Position numbers and translations under genes: made by a program
The notes under the pieces: model-generated
Told to the model about the DNA's origin: nothing
The model's database searches: none
Seen by the model: the letters and a program-made list of their open reading frames with translations, nothing else
Part shown: one piece after another, positions 12,745 through 24,713 of the stretch
Position numbering within the stretch: position 1 is the stretch's first letter
How the letters are laid out: every line of letters starts with the position of its first letter
Source: Tomocerus qinae
Taxonomy: Eukaryota > Arthropoda > Collembola > Entomobryomorpha > Tomoceridae
DNA length: 64,000 nt
Assembly: GCA_020055645.1 (NCBI GenBank)
Contig: CM034546.1
Span: 43,710,001 to 43,774,000, forward strand
Reading direction: 5' to 3'

Positions 12745-13287
12745 CCGTAAAATCCGAATTAATTCGCTCCGTTCAAATAGTTTATAAATTATATTTTCAC
12801 AATAACAAGTGCATTCAAATAATAGTTGTTGACCCTCCGCGAAATGATTAACCCCATATTTTTTATAGGTAACAGAGTTAGTGGGATGGCAAGAGTTGGA
12901 AAACCAAAGTTAGTGAAGGTAAATTGACTAGGTCGATAGCTTGTTTGCTTTTATAAAAGTCCACTAAAAAGACTAACGATTTGTTGTTCCGACGTTTTCT
13001 TCAAACGACATAATGGAGATAGACTATAACTTAAATACACTTGAAACATAACACGATAACACACACTTAATGTATGTTCTATTACTTATATTTCCCTCAT
13101 TTGACACTACCTTTTTTATTAATTTTAAAAATTTGGCATTCTAAGGAAATTTTTCTAAATTTACTTTGAAAAATTAGTTCACCCCTATCGATTTAATTGA
13201 CCCCTCCGGGGTCAACTATTTATTTTTCGCACGAATGACATGGTTAAAACAATGGTTCACCCTGGTCAATTAATTCGGATTTTACGG
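12745..13287. mobile_element. Tc1/mariner-like MITE, 543 bp, TA target site
   Basis: Terminal inverted repeats CCGTAAAATCCGAATTAATT match perfectly at the two ends, and each end is flanked by TA (12743-12744 and 13288-13289). A TA duplication with short terminal repeats and no transposase frame is the signature of a Tc1/mariner-type miniature element. Confidence 0.85.
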
Positions 13288-14053
13288 TAAGTAAACAGAG
13301 CGCTAACGCATCAAGATGGCTTCTAGTTTGAGTGATCAGTTCACTCAAGCACGAATTCGTCTATTATTATTTTTATCTACTTTTTATTATTCTCCAATCT
13401 CACGTTACTGAAAAGTAACTTTAGAATTTAATGTCGGCTACTTTTCTTAGGTTCATCTCTCTAACTATTATCACTTTGTCATTCGCGCACTAACCACTAA
13501 TTAAAATTAGTGTTCCCCACGTGGGGGAATCTTACCCACATTTAGTGGAGAGTGGAAGCCATGACCGAGTTCAATGGGTAAGTGAAAATTTCGGTCCTTT
13601 CCCACTTTTAGTAATTGTAAATAACTACATATTATATCCCTCTGTCTAGCTGCTTATATGGAGGCATGAGATCCCTCTCAGGCGGATATCTTTCCCAGAC
13701 TATAACAAATGAAATTCACAGCAAAGTCAAGCATTTTATCGTGCGGCAATAATGCGGCCTCGCATCATCAGAACAATCATGTGGCTTTTCAAATCTTTAT
13801 TCATCTATGCTAATATTCTTAAACTATTGAATTTTGAAATACTTAATTTTTAACAATTACAAAAACTTTAAATATTAACTCTATAACAATCAAAGATTTT
13901 CTACATATACAGTGGTACATTGCAATGCACAACGATATTATATAATTTATGTACAGGTAAGTCGATTCTGTAGTCTATTATTAAAAAATTGTGTTTTTAA
14001 ATTACAATAAAAGCCCTAGTGGATTTGTGTCCTTCACTTTATATGTGAACAAG
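13288..14053. other. Gene-free spacer
   Basis: No gene is supported. A small palindrome at about 13512-13527 (TTCCCCACGTGGGGGA) lies in a region shared with no other part of the window. Confidence 0.4.
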
Positions 14054-16457
14054 CTATTGATATTTTATTTGAAAGTCTTCGAGTTTTGTGGCATCTTTTA
14101 GTAAACTCATAACTCCTTCTCGAACCATAAACTTATAGTTGACCTTTCTACATCCTTCTGAAGTAATTATCAATTTTTGAAGATCTGTAAAAAGAACAAA
14201 AAATTTTGATTTTCACATTTAGAGTGTAATTAGTCATTATCATTAACAAGTATTTATAAACTTTTTATTTTACTGACAAGAATATTCAACTAAATGTATT
14301 ATTTTGTATTCACTACAGAATAATAAAAGTTCTCAAAGTGGATGTTTTAAAGATTTTTGTTCAGATTTATGCATAGATATCTGCAAAAACATTTTTTGCA
14401 ATATTAATATTGCAAACATGGAAAGTCCACAGTATGCTTGAAACACTTGACAAATTTTAAAAGTTTTTAAAAAATGAGTTCTGTAAATGTCAATGACTTT
14501 TGAGCTGTTAAGAGTGTTCCCCATTATCCTTGTAAGTTAAATAAATCCTGAAATGCGTCTAGATAACTAATTCTTATATTTCACAGATAAAACCATTTTA
14601 ATATTAAAAAACACTTACCAGGAAATTTTACAGCCAAGTCCGGTTTGATATCTTTTTTCCATCGAAGAATAGCCAATCCAGCCATAACTCGGGAATCTGG
14701 GTCTTCTGGAGGTTGTTCAAGGCAACATATATTTTTGTTATTTCTATCTTTTATGCAACGAACATGTACATCCATTTCTTCTACATGAGTGTTGCTCATC
14801 ACTTTCAAAAGTCTGTACAAATTCATGTAACCTTTAATAGTCGTTCGCATGACTCGCATAGTTGGGAAGAGATTTCTCATTTCTTGAAAAAGAGTTATGT
14901 GTGAAGTAGATTCAATGAGATTATGAACATCAAATTCCAATCGGTGAATCATCTGAGTGTCTGTGTTTTCAGAATCGGATGATTTTGTCAGCAAATCCAA
15001 ATAATATGAATTCCTATAGTTAATACGCGCTCTTCTATGTTCCGATATTCCATACTTTTGAAATGCACTCAAAACTTTCAGTTTAGGAAATTGTACAATG
15101 ATGTTTGTACTTAATAGCAATCTGTACCAATCCGGTACATGAAGTAAATATATCTCCAAACGAGTAAGAGATTCCATTACAGGAAATTGCAGTCTTGGAA
15201 GATGACAAGCTCGACAATTGTACAGAGAAAAGCACTCCAATGTGTTTTTGCATTGTGTAAAGAATTCGTAGAAAAGAGTTGCGGACAATTTTTCATCCCT
15301 TCTGTTAACGTTTTTCAAATTAAATGCTTTTAACCTGATAGATTTCAATGAGGTCAATTTCATGTCAATCAAATTAGTCAAGTGTCGATCAGAAATATAA
15401 ATTTCTTCATCATTGAGTACTTGCAATTCAATTCTATTCAGATTTTGGAGATATCCTTCTTTTCTTAACTTAGCTAAATCATTCATGATGTCATCAAAAT
15501 AATTTTGATACTTCACAGCGATAACTACAGCTTGTAAAGATGGCATCGCCTTTAAAAGTTTCGTGGATATGTCAATTGGAAGAGAATGGCAACTCGGGGA
15601 AATCTTTAACTCCTTGATGCTCAGAAATTGCGTTTGTTCGTCCGTAGAAACAGGACATAACTCTACAGACTCCGAATTTGTGAAGAAACCGACCATGTAT
15701 TCGATGCTAAGGGTTTTTACTTTAGGACAACAGTTCAAAATGGAACGATAAAAATTCCAATTGAAACTTTCAAGAAACCATCCATCTTCCAACCGCCGGG
15801 AATCCTTAGTAATAGGAATATGTAAAGTTGTTAGAGTTGAACTGAATTTTTCCAAAATTTTATATCTTGGGTAGAAACAGTGTTCAAATTTTAGACTTGA
15901 GATTGGAAACTTTATGTCTTGGTATTCCTCATGTAACTTTTTGTTCACTTTTGTGACCGATTTTCTGGCCAGTTCTGGAGTAGCTACAACATTCCAAAGC
16001 CAGCATGTTCGCCGTGCTGCTTTTAGAGTAAGAACGTCCGCCTTTTGAAATATTACTTCCAGAATCTGTAGAAAATAATAAATATTGTTTAAGGACGCTG
16101 AAACTTATTATTAAATAGTACAGAATACAAAAAACGTAGTTTTGACATTCTCAATGATACATTGTGATATATTAGAGTAATATTTTTTATGTTATTAATA
16201 TTTACAGGAAAAATGCATGATGAAGCCTCAGTAAGAAATATTTAATATTACACATTTGCTAATTAAATCATTTGCTCACAGTTAATGATATAATTGCTCT
16301 CACTCAAATCCCGAATTAAGTGGGAAGGCTACCATTTCATAAAAACATAGATGGCCAAATGAAATTTAAATAAACTTACTTCGTGTATAAATATTGGATT
16401 CCGATCAACAACCTTTGAATTTTCTTGACGGTCTTTGCAGTTTTTAGTATCGTCCAT
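14054..16457 (-). CDS. F-box protein with leucine-rich-repeat-like C-terminus
   Basis: Minus strand, three exons: 16380-16457, 14619-16065 and 14054-14184, giving 1656 nt and 551 residues. The first junction (GAA|GTAAGT to TACAG|ATT) is in phase 0 and joins the two halves of an F-box, residues ~22-63, with ILEVIF, LTLKAARRTCWLWN and ATPELA. The second (CCTG|GTAAGT to TTACAG|AT) is in phase 1 and adds a 43-residue tail ending in TAG. After the F-box come irregular leucine-rich repeats, with recurring patterns such as LKTLSIEY, LQAVVIAV, LNRIELQV, LKSIRLKAFNL and LTRLEIYLL. By family knowledge the F-box would bind Skp1 in an SCF ubiquitin ligase and the repeats would recruit a substrate. The substrate cannot be guessed. 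The open frame past 14619 simply runs into intron 2. Confidence 0.85.
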
Positions 16458-18425
16458 TCTCAGATTCCAATTTCAACCTTAATTAGAGTAAATATAGAAC
16501 ATATATTTATTTGGCTAGGTTTTTAACAATTCAATTATAACAATTTTAACATTCTTTTTACTAAATTAAATTAATGCACTTCGTTATTAATGGTTGGCTT
16601 TTAAAAAGGTCTTTACAAAGATTTACTTACGTATGGTATTGTGGAAATAGATGGTAAAACAACAAGCCTGTGCGTGCAAAGTATTAGTTAACTGTTAGAA
16701 TGATGTATTAGTTTTAGCGCGATTATCACTTATTCAAATGGTTTTGGATTGCGGAAAGTCACTGAAAACTTAATATTATATTTTCAATCGTATTTAAACT
16801 TTTGTATGTTATAAATTGTAATTTTTGGGAAATATGACGGTTTAAAATTACGAAACAATCTTTTAATTTAAAATTCTGACCACAAAAGTTATTGTAAAGA
16901 CAAATGGAAATAAAATTTCCCAAACAAGTTAATGGTTTGTTACAGAAAAGCAACAAATCTTACGGTTGTTTATTCAGTACCTTCTACCACAACACTTGTC
17001 AGAGGATTGACTGGTAGTGTATTGCTTGTGCATTCGATATACTCTATAAGTTGTATAAAAATAAACTCGGATTAGATGAATTCACTTACATGTGCACATC
17101 AATAGAAAGGTATAAACTTACCTAATTACTAATGAAGGTATAATGCACTGCGTGCATGTTACGCAAATGAATTCATGTATAGGTGAGTAGGTACAGACAG
17201 GAAGGTTGAGAGGATTATCGTTGTTTGAAGAAAAGCTGCTTAAGAAAGTCAAAAATACAACTTTTATCATTAACTTCAGAAATTGTAAACAGCAGCTCCT
17301 ATATTTATGTTATTATCTAACAGAGTTAAGTAAAATGTATAACATAATTCTTGGTAGAAACAATAACATGATGAATTAAACAATTCCAAGGAAGTCAGAA
17401 ATAAATGGAGCCAGCCAACAATCTTTGTCGCTTAAAATTAAATCTAAGTCAGAAAGCTTCACAGGTAAAATATTTCTAACCAAATATTTTCCACCTACCT
17501 GTATAATAATTTTAAGTATCCTGAAGTATTTTTCTGTGCTTATATTTATGTAAACCAAAATTCCCAAATTACAAAAAGTCTAATTCAGTTTATTTTTAGA
17601 TTTCAATTTAAGTGAGGTTTTATAATATCAGTATTAGGACATCTTTTTGATGATATTATTGAAGAATAATAATTTCCAAATTATTATTTCGTATGTCAAT
17701 ATTGTCAATACTTATAGCTTTACTACTATGAAACCACTTCGATACGTTAACTGAATACATTTAATATTTAAATTTAACTTATTTCACAAAGAACCTTTTA
17801 CCTTCATATACACCACATAATATTATGATAATTCAATATGCTGAAGATTGTAATGATCATTAATTTCATATTACATATGCAAATAGTATTTTGTGCGTTT
17901 TTAATTTTTGAGAATTTGAAACACTATAATTAACATTGAATATAATTAGTGCACACTAAAGCACTAAAATTGGAAACTGTACAAGATTATAATACACTAT
18001 ATAATTCGGTCATTGATTTCCGTCTTCCTCGTTTAAAATAACATTGTTTTATTTGTACCACTTAATACATGCAACGTCAGTTGGAAAGACAGTAATTTCT
18101 AAAGACAATTAATTAAAATTTCAAGGATTGTATCTAGCAAGAACAATAGAGGAAAAAAATTATGCCATTGACTTAGGAAATTGTAATGATAGATTACAAA
18201 GCTACATCTGCAAAGCTATTTAAAACATAATACAAATATTTTCAGTTACTTTCCCTTTCTATACAGATTTGTATAATGAAAAATGACATTAGACAATGGA
18301 CGACATTGGACACTTTATATAATTACATTCAATGTCAGTGAAATCTAAATATTTTCAATTGAGATTTCTATTATTTCACAAATCAAAGACTATTTTAATC
18401 ATTCTCTGACAAAAAAATAATTTAG
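16458..18425. other. Gene-free AT-rich intergenic stretch
   Basis: No open frame with splice support or a recognisable motif was found. Small frames at 16759-16956 and 17376-17567 look like chance. This probably holds the divergent upstream regions of the minus-strand F-box gene and the plus-strand integrin-like gene. Confidence 0.5.
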
Positions 18426-18432
18426 TATAAAA
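18426..18432 (+). promoter_or_regulatory. TATA box candidate for the integrin-like gene
   Basis: TATAAAA lies 64 bases before the chosen ATG, with GC-richer DNA just after it, a plausible spacing for a core promoter and short 5' UTR. Confidence 0.4.
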
Positions 18433-18495
18433 CTGCGAGACGGCGGATCACCCTTTTCTTGAATTGCACTGAAGATAACTATTTTATTCACCCTC

Positions 18496-21068
18496 ATGTG
18501 TACTCAATTATTGGTCAGATTTCTTATTTCTTTTGCTGCTCTTCACTCGGCAGTAGCAAAAGATGTTGCCCATAAATCAAATAAATCACCGAGTACTAAA
18601 CACAGGAATATTAGGTCTCCAGGTTTGAATATTGAAACAGAATACCATCAAACATTTAATTTTCCGGTGTCCTTCAATAAATATATAAGCAGTGGAGGTG
18701 GTGGATGTAACGGGGACGGCGGCTGTTCCAGCGGAGGCGATGGCAGCTTTCCATCGCCACCTGACACTGGCGTTTCCCCGCATGGGAAACGAGATATTCA
18801 AAAAGTAGGACCCCTGGGAAGAGCTTTGGGACAACCAGGTGACAGTGGACTAATGCTCGAGGAAATTGGACCAGTAGTTGGAAATGACAATGGGCCAACC
18901 GCAAGGGGCATTAGTAGACTAACATTTGGAGATGGAAACGGACAAACAGATATGCGTCGCAGTGAATCAACAGCTGTGAGTGACGATGTACCAGAAGTCA
19001 TAGGAATGGATTTTGATGCACCTAAAATCAAAGTAGCCGAAACTCCTGTTTTTGTCAAAGGTGTGTTAATTTTTTTAAATGTATATAATAATATACTCAT
19101 TCAGTAACAACTTTAAAAATTTGTAACGTAACAAATTCATTTAACAATTTGGCAAATAATTAATTTAATTTAAATGTTTAATTTACCCTGGAAATTTAGA
19201 GACGTATAGAAATAAAGTATTCCCCATCCAATTCGATCTTTCGAATTTTCCACTCGATTTGTACTTAATACAAGATGCTACTCAAAGTTTTGACTCGCAA
19301 AGAGCAGCGTTAGCAAAAATGGCTCCACAATTTCTGGATGGAATTAAAAGATGGAGCAAGGACTATCAGCTTGGATTCGGACTCTTTGGAGATAAATTTG
19401 AATGGAATTCTAAAGGGTTAGCTTCATTATATCATTGATACAATCGTAAAATATAGATAGATTTTTGATAAATATTTTTGTTTCAGCTATGGCTTCTATA
19501 ATCTAATGCCCTTGACGAAAGACACCAAAAATTTTGCTAAAACAGTGGCTGGAGTAGAACACATATACAGAGGTATGCTGAATAAACCTGTTGCGTTGCT
19601 TCACGATTGGGATTTAAATTAAATTAAATTTAAAATCTCTTTGAAAATGGTAAAAATGATACTTAATCCTCTGACTAATTTTTTTTTTCACTAGGCTCTG
19701 GACATGAACACGAAGAGGATCCATTGACTGCTATTCACCAAGCTGCTGTTTGTAAAAAGAATATAAATTGGAGAGACAATGTCCTCCGGGTATTGCTTAT
19801 GACTACTGATGAAGATTATCTCATCCACAAGATTTCTCCGGTAGTAAACTTAACCATAGCTTACCAAATGTCCAATACATTGTACAGGGTCGTGACTTAG
19901 GTCATTCCCCAACACACCACAGAAAGCTTTCTATCTATGTGTAGAGAATATTTGGTGGTTATAATGAGCCTATTTGCTTCAAAATCTGTGATCGTTAAGT
20001 GGTTCAGTTTTTTAGAAGTTCCTGACTGCTTTCCAACATTCAAACTCTCCAATTTGGGGAAGGTCCTCAAAACATATTTTATTATTTCTAGATTTTCAAA
20101 ATCATTATTACAATCGAATAGAAAAATTTGGAAAGTCGACCATCCCCAATTTTGATAATAATTAGTGGGAAAAGCACCAATGTGATTCTAAATTATTCTA
20201 GAAATAATATTCCAAGATAAAATTCAGAGATTAAATATTAGCTAATTCAGAGAATTGGAAAGCAGATAGGATTTATGAAATATTTCCAAAACATTTTTGT
20301 CTAACGTTTAACGATTCTGAAGTGATTAGGCTCATTGGATTCACAAAAATTATTTTCTACAAGTATAAAGAAATTCCACCTAGACTGGGTTAGGCTGTGG
20401 TATGGAAAGAGAACGATCTAAGTGATGGCCCTGTACATTTTATAGTAATACAATATTTTGACGTTTAATGTATGCATTTCTAGAGAGACAATAGGACGAA
20501 GTGGGATAATAAGTGTCATCTTGATGCTAATGATAAGGTGAAAGGAGATTATTACGCTTGGGAGTCTGAGTACCCAACAATAGATACTATAAAAAATGCT
20601 CTGAAAGAAAATGCCATCCAAATTGTTTTTGCCGTTTCAAAATCAAGAAAAACTTCTCACAGACGTAGTATGCTCGAGCACTACAGAGAATTAGCGAATA
20701 AAATAGATGCACCAATACCAATAGTAAAAGAGTTGGATACCAACGGAGGCAATTTAATACAATTGGTTAAAGAAGCATACGAGGAAATAGCCAAGACAGC
20801 AGTTATTGAAACCAGCATTAGTGGACCTGCAGAAACTATAGAAAAAGTAAATGTCAAAGCCACGTGCAAAATGATTTCTCACAAGGCTAGACACGCGGAA
20901 AGGAAATACACGAGTATATGTCACATGCCCAATAGCAAAATCGTTGGCTTTGAGGTTGACGTCACTCTTCCCTGTCATTTAGATACTAGCGGACTAAAGC
21001 TTACAACTAATATTAAAGGGTATTCTGCGTTTAAAACTATTGATTTAAAAGACATTTGCCATATGTAA
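18496..21068 (+). CDS. Secreted protein with an integrin beta I-like (VWA) domain
   Basis: Five exons: 18496-19060, 19200-19426, 19497-19572, 19695-19840 and 20484-21068, with GT..AG borders and phases 1, 2, 1 and 0, giving 1599 nt and 532 residues. Residues 1-21 form a signal peptide. Residues ~75-105 are glycine/serine/proline-rich, followed by a dibasic HGKR site. From ~196 the sequence follows the integrin beta I-like domain: FPLDLYLIQDATQS with a MIDAS-like D214-x-T-x-S, YQLGFGLFGDK, then AIHQAAVC, and NKCHLDAND followed by YPTIDTIK, IQIVFAV and GGNLIQLVKEAYEEI. Canonical integrin beta chains (~800 residues) also have PSI, hybrid, EGF and transmembrane parts; none is visible, so the product should be extracellular and soluble. 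Its role is unknown; it might bind matrix ligands or integrin alpha chains. The exon 4 donor (CCG|GTAGTA) is the weakest junction. Confidence 0.85.
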
Positions 21069-21092
21069 TACGTTGTGAATTTATACTGGTGA

Positions 21093-21098
21093 AATAAA
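21093..21098 (+). other. Polyadenylation signal of the integrin-like gene
   Basis: AATAAA lies 25 bases after the stop codon. The same sequence with its surroundings is repeated in the duplicated 3' end at about 21472. Confidence 0.6.
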
Positions 21099-21380
21099 GC
21101 CCGACTGCTTTTAAAATATAATCCGAGGTATATTTATTTTCTTAAGTTAATCCTGCTAGCTCTTTGGTAGGTATGTTCTTAAATTTATTTGACGTATTAG
21201 CATGATGTATAATGCTACTCCTTTGTTATGCCTGACCGGTGGTATGTACATATAAATGGCATAAATATATAATCATACAATATTGCGTAGCCCTTCATTC
21301 CATCCGTAACAACTGGTTGGCATTAAAATATTAATATTCAATTTAATATAGAATGTGAAATGAGTGTACTTTTCTCATTT

Positions 21381-21506
21381 TGCCAACTAATATTGAAGGG
21401 TATTCTGCTTTTAAAACTATTGATCTGAAGGACATTAGCCACAACTATTACGTTGTGAATTTATACTGGTGAAATAAAATACGAATGCTTTTATAATATA
21501 TTCCCA
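21381..21506 (+). pseudogene. Duplicated 3' end of the integrin-like gene
   Basis: This copies 21003-21123: the final codons (around KGYSAFKTIDLKD), the post-stop sequence and the AATAAA signal, with several substitutions. One substitution changes the region of the stop codon. It has no upstream exon of its own, so it is a partial local duplication of the last exon and 3' UTR rather than a gene. Confidence 0.85.
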
Positions 21507-21934
21507 TAGTTATTCTCTCTCCTCTTTGTGATACTGCTAGTAGTTCTATTGCTGGTTTGCTAACTGGAGACTAACACAGATCATGCTTGGTCATTGCTTG
21601 GTCTGGGTTAGTCGCCAAAATTCCTTCTATTAATATATGGCACGTACCAAAACGATTACCAAATCAGTAGTTTCCTTTTTTCTCTTGTATAATGAACTCC
21701 AATTAGTTACATCAGTGAAAGCACTTAAGACCTAAAAGGGTATAACAATCGAATAATTTTGAGGCCTTCAGACTTCAGTAACAGAGTATAGGAAATATTT
21801 GTTACAATAGCAGTTGTCAATATTTAAAAACTTATTTATAGATATTTGTAATTTTAAAAATCCTTATCAAGTTGGTCATAGTCTGTGACTACTCTTATGT
21901 GAAGATAATATCGTGGACATTACTATTCGTCACA

Positions 21935-24713
21935 ATGGTAAAAGCTATCACTAGAACAATAATGTCGTGGTATTTTAAATGGGGTAATATCTGGGGAGGT
22001 GTGCCATTTCAATGGAATTCAAACTGCCCAGGCAAGTATTTGGAATGGTCTACTAACAAATGGGTCAGGTTAAAGTGGTATCTGTTTGTCCTTTACGCAC
22101 ACACCTTTTGGTTCTACCTTTTAGCAAGAGCTGCATATGAGACATTTGAAGGTGAAGTCATTTCTGCATGTGTGAGTTACGTCTTCGTTTTAGGACTTGC
22201 TATTCCAGTGGTCATTATCCACGTAACAATATTCAAGAGGGAAACAATAATAACAACTGGAAACGTCATGATTACGACATTCTCTCAATGGCGAAGTAAG
22301 TTCATACAATTTTAAAACTACTTGTAAGCATACATGGGCTCGGCTCAAGCATCGAAAAAATTAAATTTCCACTGTAACAGGCCTCACCCACTGGTTAATT
22401 TCCAAAATTTTGCTCAACCGCACCGACTACCCACGCCCTGAGTTGAGGACGAGTAAGCTCCGAAAGCAGATGAAATCTGCCTTCGCCCCGCCCCCAACGT
22501 AGGAGGAGCTTACGTGTTCTCAGCCAATACAGAGCAACCAGATTGTAAGAGATTTTCGATGCCTGCTCGGCAGTCGTACTTTTACTAAGCGATGTAGGGT
22601 TTGGAGCGGATCAGGCCAATTTCATCGGTAGAGTGGTACTATATAGGTGTCCACCACCACAACAACCACACTGATTTCCTTCCACAATATTGAATTATGA
22701 TGGATATAACAATCTAATTACACTACAAAAACATATGTAAGGTGTGCAATTTTATCATATGGCCTTTTAATTTAATTTTTCTTAATTTTTTTCCTCTTAA
22801 TTAATTTAAGAACAATTTTCCCCGTTGCCAACTCTTGTACACCTTCCCCCTTACAAATGTTTTTTAGTGTAATTACATTGCTATCACACCTATAGTACCC
22901 CTCTACTGATAAAAATGGCGCGATTCGCTCCAATCCAAACTCCAAACCCTACATCCCTTACAAAGTTGAGATTTACGATATTAAACAAAAAATAGGATCT
23001 AAACATTAAAAATTAAAAAGAACATGGTCTAATTATTTTCCGCGATGTCAGCGCACAAATAAACATACAAAGCTATGAACCAAAACGACCAACTTAAAAC
23101 CTACGGTCACATATTTTTTTGTGGTCACTGACGGTATATAGGCGTACATGTCTCGGTCAATCTCTGACTGCCCACCAGATTGAGTTGTGGCACAATAATG
23201 TTGAGTCGTTCCGTCTCATGCATCAGTTCTTTTCACTAAGTACAGTTAGTAAAGTTGTTCCCGGAGTCACTGCAAGTAAGCCCTAGCTGCTTGATTGAGC
23301 GGTAGCATATAGTTCTACTAATCAATAGTAGCAGCCGTACTCTCCCCCTAACACAGACACGCTTAAACATTATAAAAATCCAGATCCAGGCTTACTAAGT
23401 AATAATCGATATCCTTTAATAATTTCAAATGTCAAGAAACTTTTGAAACTAAGGGCTGGTATTAAAGCAATAAAAGTAAGAATTATCCTGGCAGGGTAGA
23501 AATAATTTCATTGGTCCTAAAATCACTTTGTAAACAAGAACTCGGAAATGTAAATACTGTGTGATCTTTACATGTTCCTCGCGTCTTTTAAAACGCCTAG
23601 ACCAGTAGACCAGAAGGGTTGTATACTGCTTTAAGGGATAAAGTTTATAAGTGATAAAACTGTGAAATGTATAAATGACTTAATATACGATTTAAAAAAA
23701 ATTGATATGCTTTTGAAACATTTGGCAACACTTTGACCCTATGTTGGTCTTCCTACATATATGCCCATTGAACCTTTCATATTGAGCAATAATATGTTTA
23801 ACGCAATAATATTCTTTTTGTAGAGAAATATTTTAAAAGAAAATACCGAAACAGAATTGATACAGCAGACGTACTTCTCTTACTTGGGTTTTTGGTTGAT
23901 GTCACGTATCCAATAGTATTTGGATGTGTAATATTCGTAATTCCATTCGACCCATTATTTATTACGTCACTACTTGACCCTGCCGACTTCAACTATTTCT
24001 ACTTCATGCTTTTGGCGTCACTCCATTTTTGGTTCGCGTTTTGCGGATTTGGATTAGCACTATTTCATGTAGCTGTTGCCGTTCTTTCATGCACTAATTT
24101 CAAAGTTTTCTTTGACGAATTGAGGTACCTGACTTTAATACTAACAATCAAATTTAATTATGCAGTCCATACAGGTAATGTTATGGAAACAAATTTATAC
24201 TAATTTCTTTGTAGTTTTGGAAGAAAAATGTACCGAACGGAGGATACGATTAGATATTCGACAAATGTAATCAAAATCTATCGGTTGTTGCAACTAATCG
24301 TCTTGGATGCTAATAGCTCGTACAATATTGCATTATTTACATTCAACTTCTTGCTTAAGAGACAACTGTACTTGGCTAATTACTTGCTCATCCTGCACCA
24401 TTCACATATGGAACCCATGAAGTTTGTGTTGGTCTTACTATGGGCTATCTTAATAACTTTTATCTGGCTGATGATACTTTTCACAACTTCCTTGGTATTT
24501 GAGTCGTCACTCTCATGCATCCAGTCTTGGAAATACAATTTAGTTCCTTATCGTTCCCGATATGACAAACTAATTTTCAAGAAATTTGTTAAATCCTGTT
24601 TAACATGTAAAATGTGTATCGGTCGATTTTCAATTGTTAGGAAAAACAAGGAAATTAAATTTGTATATTCAATTAGTTTGGGAACAATGGAATGTGTTTT
24701 AACATTTGGTTAA
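21935..24713 (+). CDS. 7TM gustatory/odorant-receptor-like protein, copy 3
   Basis: Plus strand, three exons: 21935-22295, 23824-24124 and 24224-24713, again 361, 301 and 490 nt, giving 383 residues. It shares with copies 1 and 2 the WSTNKW motif, IPFD, ITSLLDP, FDELR at the second junction, YRTEDT at the start of exon 3, and the closing SLGTM block. The ATG at 21935 matches the starts of the other copies; an upstream in-frame codon (21872) is not conserved. Intron 1 is 1528 bases, against 130 and 142 in the other copies, because transposon-like DNA has inserted. Intron 2 is 99 bases. The frame is open throughout, so this copy looks functional. It is inverted relative to copies 1 and 2 and lies 12 kb away. 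Ligand and cell type are unknown. Confidence 0.82.
22591..22955. mobile_element. Inverted-repeat element (MITE-like) in intron 1 of 7TM copy 3
   Basis: Arms at 22591-22650 and 22885-22955 are inverted copies. They begin GATGTAGGGTTTGGAG and then share imperfect GGTAGAG and ACTATA..GGTGT motifs; the right arm has about 12 extra bases. No transposase frame. Target duplications are not clear. Further foreign-looking, GC-richer sequence (22390-22590 and 23160-23360) flanks it, so the insertion may be larger or composite. Confidence 0.7.
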
